This document shows, in pieces, positions 1-5,051 of a DNA stretch of 5,051 nt. This DNA comes from Asaia bogorensis (GTDB taxonomy: Bacteria > Pseudomonadota > Alphaproteobacteria > Acetobacterales > Acetobacteraceae): contig CAMCEP010000218.1 of the NCBI GenBank assembly GCA_945873675.1, positions 1 through 5,051 on the forward strand. The letters run 5' to 3'. Position 1 is the stretch's first letter; every line of letters begins with the position of its first letter. The position numbers and the translations under genes are program-made. The notes under the pieces were generated by a model. That model worked only from the letters and a program-made list of their open reading frames with translations. It did no database searches and was not told where the DNA came from.

Positions 1-1495
1 AGCGCTGGGCAGAGGCCAGCTTGGCATCGCGGAACACGTCATTCTTTTTATGGCGGTCAAAAATACCGCGCCGGTTCACCCAAGGCCCGAGGTTGGTGGA
101 AACCGTCACATCCGGGCTGGTGGTGACGATGCGCTTGGCGAGTTCGGCATTCTCCCCCTGCCCGCGCCCGATCTCAGCCAAAATCTCGCCAAAGGCGGCC
201 TGGGTGGAGTGCTTGCGCCCCGCCGGTACGCGCGGCGCAGGGAAGCGGTCCGGCACATGGATCACGGGTGATTGCAGGGCGCGGCCCTGGGGAGATAGGA
301 GCTTCGCAAAATCAATACTGGCCAGGAAGTCGCGCAATTCTTCCTCGGGCACATCAAGCCCTTCGAATTCATCCCATTCATGGCCGGGGCGGATGCGCAT
401 GGCGGCGCGGAAGCCTTCCATCTGCTCCTTCGTCATCAGCCCGGCGTGATTATCCTTATGCCCGGCGAAGGGCAGGCCCATGCCCTTGATGGTATAGGCA
501 ATGAAGCAGGTGGGCTGATCGCCCGCCGCATCCTGGGCGCGGAAGGCCTCGGTCAGGGTTTCAATGTCATGCCCGCCGAGATTGTTCATGAGCGCGGAAA
601 GCTCATCATCCGAAAGCGGGTCAATAATGGCGCGAATACCGGCGACGCGACCAAGATCGGCCAGAATGGCAGCGCGCCAGGCAGCACCCCCTTGGAAGGT
701 CAGCGCGGCGTAGAGGCTGTTCGGGCAATCATCAATCCAGCGGCGCAATTGATCGCCATCTGGTCGGGCAAAGGCCGCTTCCAGCTTGCGGCCGTATTTG
801 AGCGTGACGACATTCCAACCCATATCGCGGAACAGGCCCTCGATACGGCCGAAAAGCCTGTCCGGCACGACGGAATCGAGCGATTGGCGGTTGTAATCCA
901 CGACCCACCAGACATTGCGGATATCGTGCTTCCAGCCTTCCAACAGGGCTTCGTAGATATTGCCCTCATCCAATTCGGCATCGCCCACCACGGCGACATG
1001 CCGGCCTGGCGGGATGCCCTCAGGCGCCATGCGATGCAGATGCACATAATCCTGCACAAGCGACCCGAAAGACGCGAGTGCCACGCCAAGGCCAACAGAA
1101 CCGGTCGAGAAATCAATCTCTGACCCATCCTTCACGCGCGACGGATAGGGCTGAATGCCGCCGAATTGGCGCAGCGTTTCCAGCTTTTCCCGTTGCTGCC
1201 GGCCCAGCAGGTAATTGATGGCGTGGAAAACCGGCCCCGCATGCGGCTTCACCGCCACGCGATCGGCTGGCTTCAGGATGTCGAAGTAAAGCGCGGTCAG
1301 GATGGAAATGCAGGAAGCGCAAGACGCCTGATGCCCGCCCACCTTCAGCCCATCCCGATTGGGGCGGATATGATTGGCGTGATGGATCATCCAGGAGGAA
1401 AGCCAAAGCAGCTTCTGCTCCAGCGCATGCAGCATGTCTTTCCGCCGGGCGCTACCCGGCAAATGGCGGGCCTTGCCCTTGCCTTGCACTGTCAT
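1..1495 (-). CDS. AceE-like homodimeric 2-oxoacid dehydrogenase E1 / transketolase-family protein (3' end outside window)
   Basis: Thiamine-diphosphate (ThDP) enzyme related to homodimeric pyruvate dehydrogenase E1 (AceE); cytoplasmic. The frame is open from an ATG at 1495 to the left edge, giving 498 residues; the C-terminal part is missing. Visible landmarks, compared from memory with E. coli AceE: GGH at 53-55 and H85 (AceE active-site His106 and His142), GSVGLG at 132-137, the ThDP/Mg motif GDAELDE at 171-177 with N202 and Q204 (AceE Asp230, Asn260, Gln262), GGHD at 307-310, TIKGMG at 335-340, and H350 in the mobile-loop region (AceE His407). The second (pyrimidine-binding) domain begins near 430. 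The start is supported by GGGGGA seven bases upstream. The N-terminus is about 50 residues shorter than AceE, losing the E2-docking segment, and the usual GDG reads GDA. It lies 64 bases after the decarboxylase gene, probably in one operon. The fold assignment is firm; the substrate (pyruvate, another 2-oxoacid or a ketose) is not established. Confidence 0.85.
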   Translation of the reverse strand, partial: MTVQGKGKARHLPGSARRKDMLHALEQKLLWLSSWMIHHANHIRPNRDGLKVGGHQASCASCISILTALYFDILKPADRVAVKPHAGPVFHAINYLLGRQQREKLETLRQFGGIQPYPSRVKDGSEIDFSTGSVGLGVALASFGSLVQDYVHLHRMAPEGIPPGRHVAVVGDAELDEGNIYEALLEGWKHDIRNVWWVVDYNRQSLDSVVPDRLFGRIEGLFRDMGWNVVTLKYGRKLEAAFARPDGDQLRRWIDDCPNSLYAALTFQGGAAWRAAILADLGRVAGIRAIIDPLSDDELSALMNNLGGHDIETLTEAFRAQDAAGDQPTCFIAYTIKGMGLPFAGHKDNHAGLMTKEQMEGFRAAMRIRPGHEWDEFEGLDVPEEELRDFLASIDFAKLLSPQGRALQSPVIHVPDRFPAPRVPAGRKHSTQAAFGEILAEIGRGQGENAELAKRIVTTSPDVTVSTNLGPWVNRRGIFDRHKKNDVFRDAKLASAQR

Positions 1496-1559
1496 GATCC
1501 ATTCCCCCGACAAACTTCGGACAATATGGCGGTTTGGCCGCCGTGACGGAAGGGGGAAA
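1496..1559 (-). promoter_or_regulatory. Intercistronic leader of the E1-like gene: ribosome binding site, internal hairpin and possible anti-SD stem
   Basis: This 64-base gap follows the decarboxylase stop codon (1560-1562). On the minus strand it contains the Shine-Dalgarno sequence GGGGGA (1503-1508), seven bases before the ATG at 1495. Right after the upstream stop, TTCCCCC (1552-1558) is the exact complement of GGGGGAA (1502-1508), so the mRNA can form a 7-bp stem that hides the ribosome binding site. Inside that loop lies a second hairpin, GGCGG-CCAAA-CCGCC (1528-1542). It is not followed by a U-run, so I do not call it a terminator. I see no convincing promoter in the gap. The pairing is seen directly in the sequence; a regulatory role is inferred. 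Confidence 0.55.
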
Positions 1560-2951
1560 TCAGGTCTTTACAAGCCGCTTCAGCCCGCCTGAGGCCGCGC
1601 GCTGGCCATCCCCCACATAGGCTTCGTGATTGTTTTCGATGCTCGCCGGATCATAGAGGTAATTCACCATCAGGCCGCAGGATTGGCGAAGACCATTCTC
1701 CGAGACGTCAGCGCGCCAATTGAGCCTTTCGACGCGCGCGCCATTGGAAAGGTGGAAATGCGCCACGGGATCAAGCGCACGCCCTGCCCTGCCCGCCGGC
1801 GCTTCCTTCAGCAGGTAACGCGCGCCAAGCCGGATCAGGATGGGCGCCATGGCGCGCGCAAGCGTTTCCTGCTTGAGGCAGGCGCGGTCCGCGAGCAACT
1901 TCGGGAAATCAAGCGTCGTGCCATCGTTCAAGGCTGTGGTGAGGTTGGCTTCTTCTTCGGTGGTCAGCAACGCATCACCATCGCGCGCGCTTTTCTGGAG
2001 CCAGCTGCGAAAGCCCGGCATGGGGGAGAGCGTACAAAAGGTCTTGAGCTTCGGCAATTCGGCGGCGAGCAATTCCACCACGCGCTTGATCAGGAAATTG
2101 CCAAAGGAAATGCCATCCAAGCCGCGCTGGCAGTTGTTGATGGAATAAAATACTGCCGTATCCGCCTGCCCGGCATCCTGCAACGGCGCCTTTTCATCGA
2201 GCAGCTTTTGCACACTGGCGGCCATGCCACGTTCCAGCGCGACTTCCACGAAAATCAGCGGCTCATCTGGCATGCGCGGATGGAAGAAGGCGTAGCAGCG
2301 CCGGTCCGAATCAAGCCGATTGCGCAAATCGCGCCAGGTGCGGATGCGATGTACCGCTTCATATTGCACCAGCTTTTCCAGCAAAGCGGCGGGCGATTTC
2401 CAGTCAATGGCGCGCAATTCCAGAAAGCCCACATCGAACCAGGAAGCGAGCAAGCCTTTCAGGTCAGTCTCCAGCGCCTGTAACAGCGGTTCATGATCCT
2501 TGAGGCGCAGTAAATCCGCGCGCATTTCCACCAGGAACTTCACACCATCAGGAATGGCAGCAAAGGCGGTGAGTAGCTTCAGGCGCGGCGGTTCCAAGGC
2601 GCGGCGGAGCCCCGCAAGGGCGATGGCGCGGACCGCCGCATCCGGCGCGGTGCTGAGTTTTTCAATAGCGCGCGTTACCGCCAGAGCATCGGAATCAAAC
2701 GCCGCAAGGGCACGCAGAAAACCGAGTTTGCCTGCTTCATCCAAACCACGATAACGCTCAGCCAGCGCGGCCGCGCGTTTGCGTGCCGAAACCTCGCCCC
2801 CGCGGGCTTGCAAGCATTCCCGGAATTCCTCGGCGAAATCACTGAAAGCGGTGGGGCTGCGTTGCACCGCCCCTGCAAGGTCACGCCAGAAGGACGCAAC
2901 GCGCCGCATGGCGCGATCCATAAGCCCGGCTTCGATGGCGATGTCGGACAT
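1560..2951 (-). CDS. matA: Malonyl-CoA decarboxylase
   Basis: Converts malonyl-CoA to acetyl-CoA and CO2 in the cytoplasm. In bacteria it serves malonate use or removes excess malonyl-CoA. The protein has 463 residues, normal for the bacterial family. An all-helical N-terminal domain covers about 1-170, followed by a GNAT-like catalytic domain. Diagnostic segments in the C-terminal half are VFYSINNCQRGLDG (267-280, with S270 matching the catalytic Ser of the human enzyme), FGNFLIKRVV (283-292), LSPMPGF (308-314), FHLSNGA (399-405, with H400 as the expected catalytic His) and LNWRADVS (410-417) leading into SCGLMVNYLYD (424-434). The frame is open further upstream to an ATG at 3005, but that extension would run through the promoter-like and SD sequences. 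The ATG at 2951, with AGGGGA ten bases before it, is the better start. No malonyl-CoA synthetase (MatB) or malonate transporter gene is adjacent in this window, unlike the rhizobial mat operon; the downstream partner is the E1-like gene. Family identity is near certain. Confidence 0.96.
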   Translation of the reverse strand: MSDIAIEAGLMDRAMRRVASFWRDLAGAVQRSPTAFSDFAEEFRECLQARGGEVSARKRAAALAERYRGLDEAGKLGFLRALAAFDSDALAVTRAIEKLSTAPDAAVRAIALAGLRRALEPPRLKLLTAFAAIPDGVKFLVEMRADLLRLKDHEPLLQALETDLKGLLASWFDVGFLELRAIDWKSPAALLEKLVQYEAVHRIRTWRDLRNRLDSDRRCYAFFHPRMPDEPLIFVEVALERGMAASVQKLLDEKAPLQDAGQADTAVFYSINNCQRGLDGISFGNFLIKRVVELLAAELPKLKTFCTLSPMPGFRSWLQKSARDGDALLTTEEEANLTTALNDGTTLDFPKLLADRACLKQETLARAMAPILIRLGARYLLKEAPAGRAGRALDPVAHFHLSNGARVERLNWRADVSENGLRQSCGLMVNYLYDPASIENNHEAYVGDGQRAASGGLKRLVKT

Positions 2952-2998
2952 TAAATACCGATCCCCTTTTTTAGGGAGCCTATCGAAACAAGGGTCAA
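2952..2998 (-). promoter_or_regulatory. Probable sigma70-type promoter and RBS of the malonyl-CoA decarboxylase gene
   Basis: On the minus strand, TTGACC (2993-2998, five of six matches to the consensus -35) is followed after 17 bases by CCTAAA (2970-2975, a weak -10 with three of six matches). Next comes AGGGGA (2962-2967), an SD sequence ten bases before the ATG at 2951. The block follows directly after a terminator-like hairpin, which fits a new transcription unit starting here. The -35 and SD are good and the -10 is the weak part of the call. I did not find the rhizobial MatR-type operator palindrome here. Confidence 0.5.
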
Positions 2999-3000
2999 CA

Positions 3001-3028
3001 AACAAAGAAAATTTGCGTTGCTAACGCA
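3001..3028 (-). terminator. Possible Rho-independent terminator after the NAD(P)HX repair gene
   Basis: On the minus strand, 13 bases past the stop codon of the repair gene, TGCGTT-AGC-AACGCA forms a perfect 6-bp stem with a 3-base loop (3014-3028). It is followed by the T-rich tract AATTTTCTTTGTTTG (about 2999-3013). The stem is short and the T-run is interrupted, so termination may be partial. It sits just before the decarboxylase promoter, where a terminator would be expected. Confidence 0.5.
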
Positions 3029-3032
3029 GGCG

Positions 3033-3044
3033 TGAACGCGTTCA
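3033..3044. repeat. 12-bp perfect palindrome TGAACGCGTTCA overlapping the repair-gene stop codon
   Basis: TGAACGCGTTCA reads identically on both strands, and its last three bases (3042-3044) are the minus-strand TGA stop of the NAD(P)HX repair gene. It lies five bases from the terminator-like hairpin and shares the GCGTT/AACGC core with it. It could extend the terminator structure, be a protein-binding site for the downstream promoter, or be chance in GC-rich DNA. Only the palindrome itself is certain. Confidence 0.4.
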
Positions 3045-4490
3045 GTTGGAAAGGCCGCGCCGCGCTTCTGCCATCAAGCGCGGCAAATCTTCGGCGATCA
3101 GCCCAGCGGGGCCAGCGGCCGCGCCGGCGCCATGCAGCCAAACAGCGGCGGCAGCAGCATCGAAGGCCGGCATGCCCTGCGTGAGCAAGGCAGCGATGGC
3201 ACCGGCCAGCACATCGCCCGTGCCGGCGCTGGCAAGGCTTGGCGGTGCATTGTCATTGATGATCACGCGGCCATCTGGCGCGGCGATGATGCTATCCGGG
3301 CCCTTCAGCACCACCACCGTGCCAAGCCGCGCCGCGGCGGCCCGCGTAGCGGCCAGGCGATCCGCGCCCAGCGCGCCAAATAGGCGGATGAATTCGCCGA
3401 TATGGGGCGTGATCACCGCCGCACCGCGCAGCAAATCAGGCGCACCGGCAGCGGCGGAGAGCGCCCCGGCATCCGCCACCAGGGTTTTGCCTGAGGCGAG
3501 GATGCTGCGCATGGCGCTGTGCGTGGCGTCATGCGGCAGAAGCCCAGGCCCGGCGAGCCATACCCTGCGCCGCGTATCCGCCAGCAGCGCTTCAAGCGTT
3601 GCATCGCTGACCAATTGGCCAGGCGCATCAGCACGCAGCAGCGGCGCAAGGTCTGGATTTTCGGCATGGAGTGTAACCAGCCCCGCGCCAAGCCGCCGCG
3701 CCGCTATCGCTGCCAGCCGTGCCGCGCCTGGCATGGTGGCGCCAGCCAGAATGCTCAGATGCCCGCGCGTGTATTTATGCGCGCTGACCTCAAGCGCTGG
3801 CAGGCGCCAAAGCGAGGGATGATTACGCCAGCAGCGCGGTGCGATTTCCTGTAAGACGGCCTCTGGCAGACCGATATCGGCGAGCAAGGTCTCGCCGCAA
3901 AGCGCCCGACCCGGCAGCAGCACATGGCCGGGCTTAAGGCGGAAGAAGCTGATGGTGAGCGCGGCCTCTGGCGCGAAGCCGAAAACCTGACCCGTGGCGC
4001 CATCCAGCCCCGATGGCACATCCACCGCGACCAAGGGGGCGCGGAGCGCTTGCAGCACTTGGATCACCTCGGGCGCCAGCGGGCGGGTCAGGCCAGCGCC
4101 GAATAGTGCGTCCACAACCAGGCCGGCGCGGGCGACCTCGGCTTCACGGAAGGCCACCATGGGGCCATGCCAGCGCGCCGCTGCTATTGCCGCCGCCGTG
4201 CCGGGGCTAGGCGGTGCCAGCGCTGCGACCGAAACGGGCCAGCCCGCCTGTTCCAGATAGCGCGCGGCGACATAGCCATCCCCTCCATTATTGCCGGGGC
4301 CGGCCAGCACCAGCATGCGGCAGGGGCGAAACCGGGCGCGAATGGCGCGCGCCACCGCCCTGCCCGCCGCTTCCATCAGGGTTTCGGTTGGCATACCGGC
4401 CGCCAGTGCAGCCGCATCGGCGCGCGCCATCTCAGTCGGGGTCAGCAATTCGGTCGGATAAGGGCGCGCCATAGTGGATTTATACCCCAT
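3042..4490 (-). CDS. nnr: Bifunctional NAD(P)H-hydrate repair enzyme (epimerase / ADP-dependent dehydratase)
   Basis: Repairs NADHX and NADPHX, hydrated forms of the cofactors that arise by enzymatic error or heat. The N-terminal YjeF domain interconverts R and S epimers, and the C-terminal ribokinase-like domain dehydrates the S form using ADP (in bacteria). It has 482 residues from the ATG at 4490, the usual length for the fusion. Epimerase marks: GPGNNGGDG (64-72), DALFGAGL (127-134), VDVPSGLDG (156-164). Dehydratase marks: HKYTRGHLSILAG (238-250), AGPGL (313-317), TPHIGE (361-366, usually TPHPGE), LKGPD (395-399), and the nucleotide/catalytic motif SAGTGDVLAG (421-430) with D426. Start choice is open: the ATG at 4490 has no clear SD, while the ATG at 4472 (residue 7 here) is preceded by TATAAA six bases upstream and could be a leaderless start. 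Either start keeps both domains whole. The gene diverges from the ParA gene and is followed by a terminator-like hairpin. Confidence 0.95.
   Translation of the reverse strand: MGYKSTMARPYPTELLTPTEMARADAAALAAGMPTETLMEAAGRAVARAIRARFRPCRMLVLAGPGNNGGDGYVAARYLEQAGWPVSVAALAPPSPGTAAAIAAARWHGPMVAFREAEVARAGLVVDALFGAGLTRPLAPEVIQVLQALRAPLVAVDVPSGLDGATGQVFGFAPEAALTISFFRLKPGHVLLPGRALCGETLLADIGLPEAVLQEIAPRCWRNHPSLWRLPALEVSAHKYTRGHLSILAGATMPGAARLAAIAARRLGAGLVTLHAENPDLAPLLRADAPGQLVSDATLEALLADTRRRVWLAGPGLLPHDATHSAMRSILASGKTLVADAGALSAAAGAPDLLRGAAVITPHIGEFIRLFGALGADRLAATRAAAARLGTVVVLKGPDSIIAAPDGRVIINDNAPPSLASAGTGDVLAGAIAALLTQGMPAFDAAAAAVWLHGAGAAAGPAGLIAEDLPRLMAEARRGLSN
4473..4490 (-). promoter_or_regulatory. 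TATAAA -10-like element immediately before the alternative start of the repair gene
   Basis: On the minus strand TATAAA (4479-4484) lies six bases before an in-frame ATG at 4472. That is the distance at which a -10 box would place the transcript start on the ATG itself, a leaderless mRNA. I see no good -35 at 16-18 bases (the 17-base position reads ATGCCG), so the call rests on the -10 alone. If correct, the repair protein starts at residue 7 of the longer frame. Confidence 0.35.
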
Positions 4491-4533
4491 CCGTCAGGCA
4501 ACGGCATGGGCTGGATCAAGGGCAGTGCCAAGC

Positions 4534-4561
4534 TGCTATAAGATTTATAGGGAAATTGGAG
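4534..4561 (+). promoter_or_regulatory. Extended -10 promoter, inverted repeat and RBS upstream of the ParA gene
   Basis: TGCTATAAG (4534-4542) matches an extended -10 (TGn followed by TATAAG), which can work without a strong -35; none is obvious. The -10 overlaps a perfect 6-bp inverted repeat, CTATAA-GAT-TTATAG (4536-4550), that could be an operator. GGAG (4558-4561) lies six bases before the ATG at 4568 and is a good SD. The region between the divergent genes is under 100 bases, so both promoters are packed into it. Confidence 0.5.
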
Positions 4562-4567
4562 TCGTGC

Positions 4568-5051
4568 ATGGCCTTCGTTATCGCCATTGCCCAACGCAAG
4601 GGCGGCGCCGGCAAATCCACCGTGGCGGCTAATCTGGCCGCCGCTTTGGCGGAATCGGGCCATCGCGTCGGGCTTTTGGACATAGACCCGCAACGCAGCC
4701 TGGCGCGCTGGGACCAGCAGCGCGGCGCGAGCAAAAAGGCCCATACGCTGCATTTTGAGGCACCGACCGGCTGGCGCCTGCCCGCCACACTGGAAAGGCT
4801 AAAGCGGGATCAGGATTTCGTGCTGCTGGATACCGCACCCCATGATGACACCGATGCCAAGATTGCCATTCGGGGTGCCGATCTGGTGCTGGTGCCCTTG
4901 CAGCCCTCTGCCGCCGATCTTTGGTCAATGGATGCGACGCTTGATCTGGCCAAGCAGGAAAGGCGGCCCTTCCGCCTGCTGCTGAACCGCGCGCCCGCTT
5001 CGGGCAAATTGCGGGATGATATTGAAGGCCAAATCCGCGACCGCAACCTGC
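4568..5051 (+). CDS. parA: ParA-family (Mrp/MinD-type) partition ATPase, 3' end outside window
   Basis: Deviant-Walker P-loop ATPase of the ParA/MinD group. Such proteins dimerise on ATP binding and move or position DNA or other cargo on the nucleoid. The frame is open from the ATG at 4568 to the right edge, giving 161 residues. Motifs: deviant Walker A KGGAGKST (11-18, with signature K11 and P-loop K16), switch I / Walker A' LLDIDPQ (36-42, D40), Walker B FVLLDTAP (84-91, D88), and the segment ADLVLVPLQPS typical of ParA proteins near 105-115. The protein starts directly with the ATPase fold, with no N-terminal DNA-binding domain, so it is of the small type. The ParA signature is clear. No ParB or centromere repeats are in the window, and the neighbour is a metabolic repair gene rather than gidB or parB, so it is unlikely to be the main chromosomal Soj. 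Its cargo cannot be told from this sequence. Confidence 0.88.
   Translation, partial: MAFVIAIAQRKGGAGKSTVAANLAAALAESGHRVGLLDIDPQRSLARWDQQRGASKKAHTLHFEAPTGWRLPATLERLKRDQDFVLLDTAPHDDTDAKIAIRGADLVLVPLQPSAADLWSMDATLDLAKQERRPFRLLLNRAPASGKLRDDIEGQIRDRNL

Noticed and set aside
380..1123. Plus-strand open frame of 247 residues
   Set aside because: It lies wholly antisense to the E1-like gene, whose protein shows many conserved motifs. The plus frame shows no recognisable domain and is an effect of GC-rich codon use.
1528..1542. Rho-independent terminator after the decarboxylase gene
   Set aside because: The GGCGG/CCGCC hairpin is real but is followed by ATATTGTCC rather than a T-run.
1496..1559. 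Separate promoter for the E1-like gene in the intercistronic gap
   Set aside because: TATTGT could pass for a -10, but there is no matching -35. The short gap and hairpin fit a shared transcript better.
1626..2483. Plus-strand open frame of 285 residues
   Set aside because: It is antisense to the malonyl-CoA decarboxylase gene, whose motifs are clear. The plus-frame product has no recognisable domain or good start site.
2952..3005. N-terminal extension of the malonyl-CoA decarboxylase to the ATG at 3005
   Set aside because: The extension would translate the -35/-10-like sequences and the SD for the ATG at 2951, and it has no SD of its own that I can see.
3046..3822. Plus-strand open frame of 258 residues rich in Ala, Ser and Arg
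   Set aside because: It is the low-complexity shadow of the NAD(P)HX repair gene on the other strand.
1..5051. Mobile element, CRISPR array, tRNA or phage-defence system
   Set aside because: I saw no transposase, terminal inverted repeats, regularly spaced repeats, cloverleaf-like sequence or defence-type domains on either strand; the window is filled by metabolic genes and one ParA ATPase.

Overview
This is a compact, GC-rich chromosomal stretch. Its codon use, gene families and spacing suggest an alphaproteobacterium, most likely Rhodospirillales or an Acetobacteraceae-like lineage. That placement is an inference from style and protein families, not from a marker gene. Almost the whole window is coding. 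Four genes are visible, and the two at the edges run off the window.

Layout: the first three genes lie on the minus strand. Read in transcription order they are (i) a bifunctional NAD(P)HX repair enzyme at 3042-4490, fusing YjeF-type epimerase and ADP-dependent dehydratase domains; (ii) a malonyl-CoA decarboxylase at 1560-2951; and (iii) the N-terminal 498 residues of a thiamine-diphosphate E1 / transketolase-family enzyme related to homodimeric pyruvate dehydrogenase E1 (AceE), from 1495 to beyond the left edge. Diverging from the repair enzyme, on the plus strand, is the first part of a ParA-family ATPase (4568 to beyond the right edge).

Transcription units: a short hairpin followed by a T-rich tract lies just after the repair-enzyme gene. 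It is followed by a TTGACC -35-like element, a weaker -10 and a good ribosome binding site, so the decarboxylase probably starts its own unit. The decarboxylase and E1-like genes are separated by only 64 bases and look co-transcribed. The gap can fold so that bases just after the decarboxylase stop codon pair with the E1 ribosome binding site, which suggests translational coupling.

How the genes may work together: malonyl-CoA decarboxylase makes acetyl-CoA and CO2, and AceE-type E1 proteins feed 2-oxoacid carbon toward acyl-CoA, so the pair may share a role in acyl-CoA supply. The E1-like protein lacks the N-terminal segment that E. coli AceE uses to dock to its E2 partner and differs at several active-site positions, so its substrate should be left open. 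The repair enzyme is a housekeeping gene for damaged NADH/NADPH. The ParA protein is an Mrp/MinD-type ATPase with no ParB in view. I saw no mobile element, CRISPR array, tRNA or rRNA. No clearly new defence or other accessory system is evident; the more unusual points are the E1-like protein, its pairing with the decarboxylase, and the small regulatory structures between genes.
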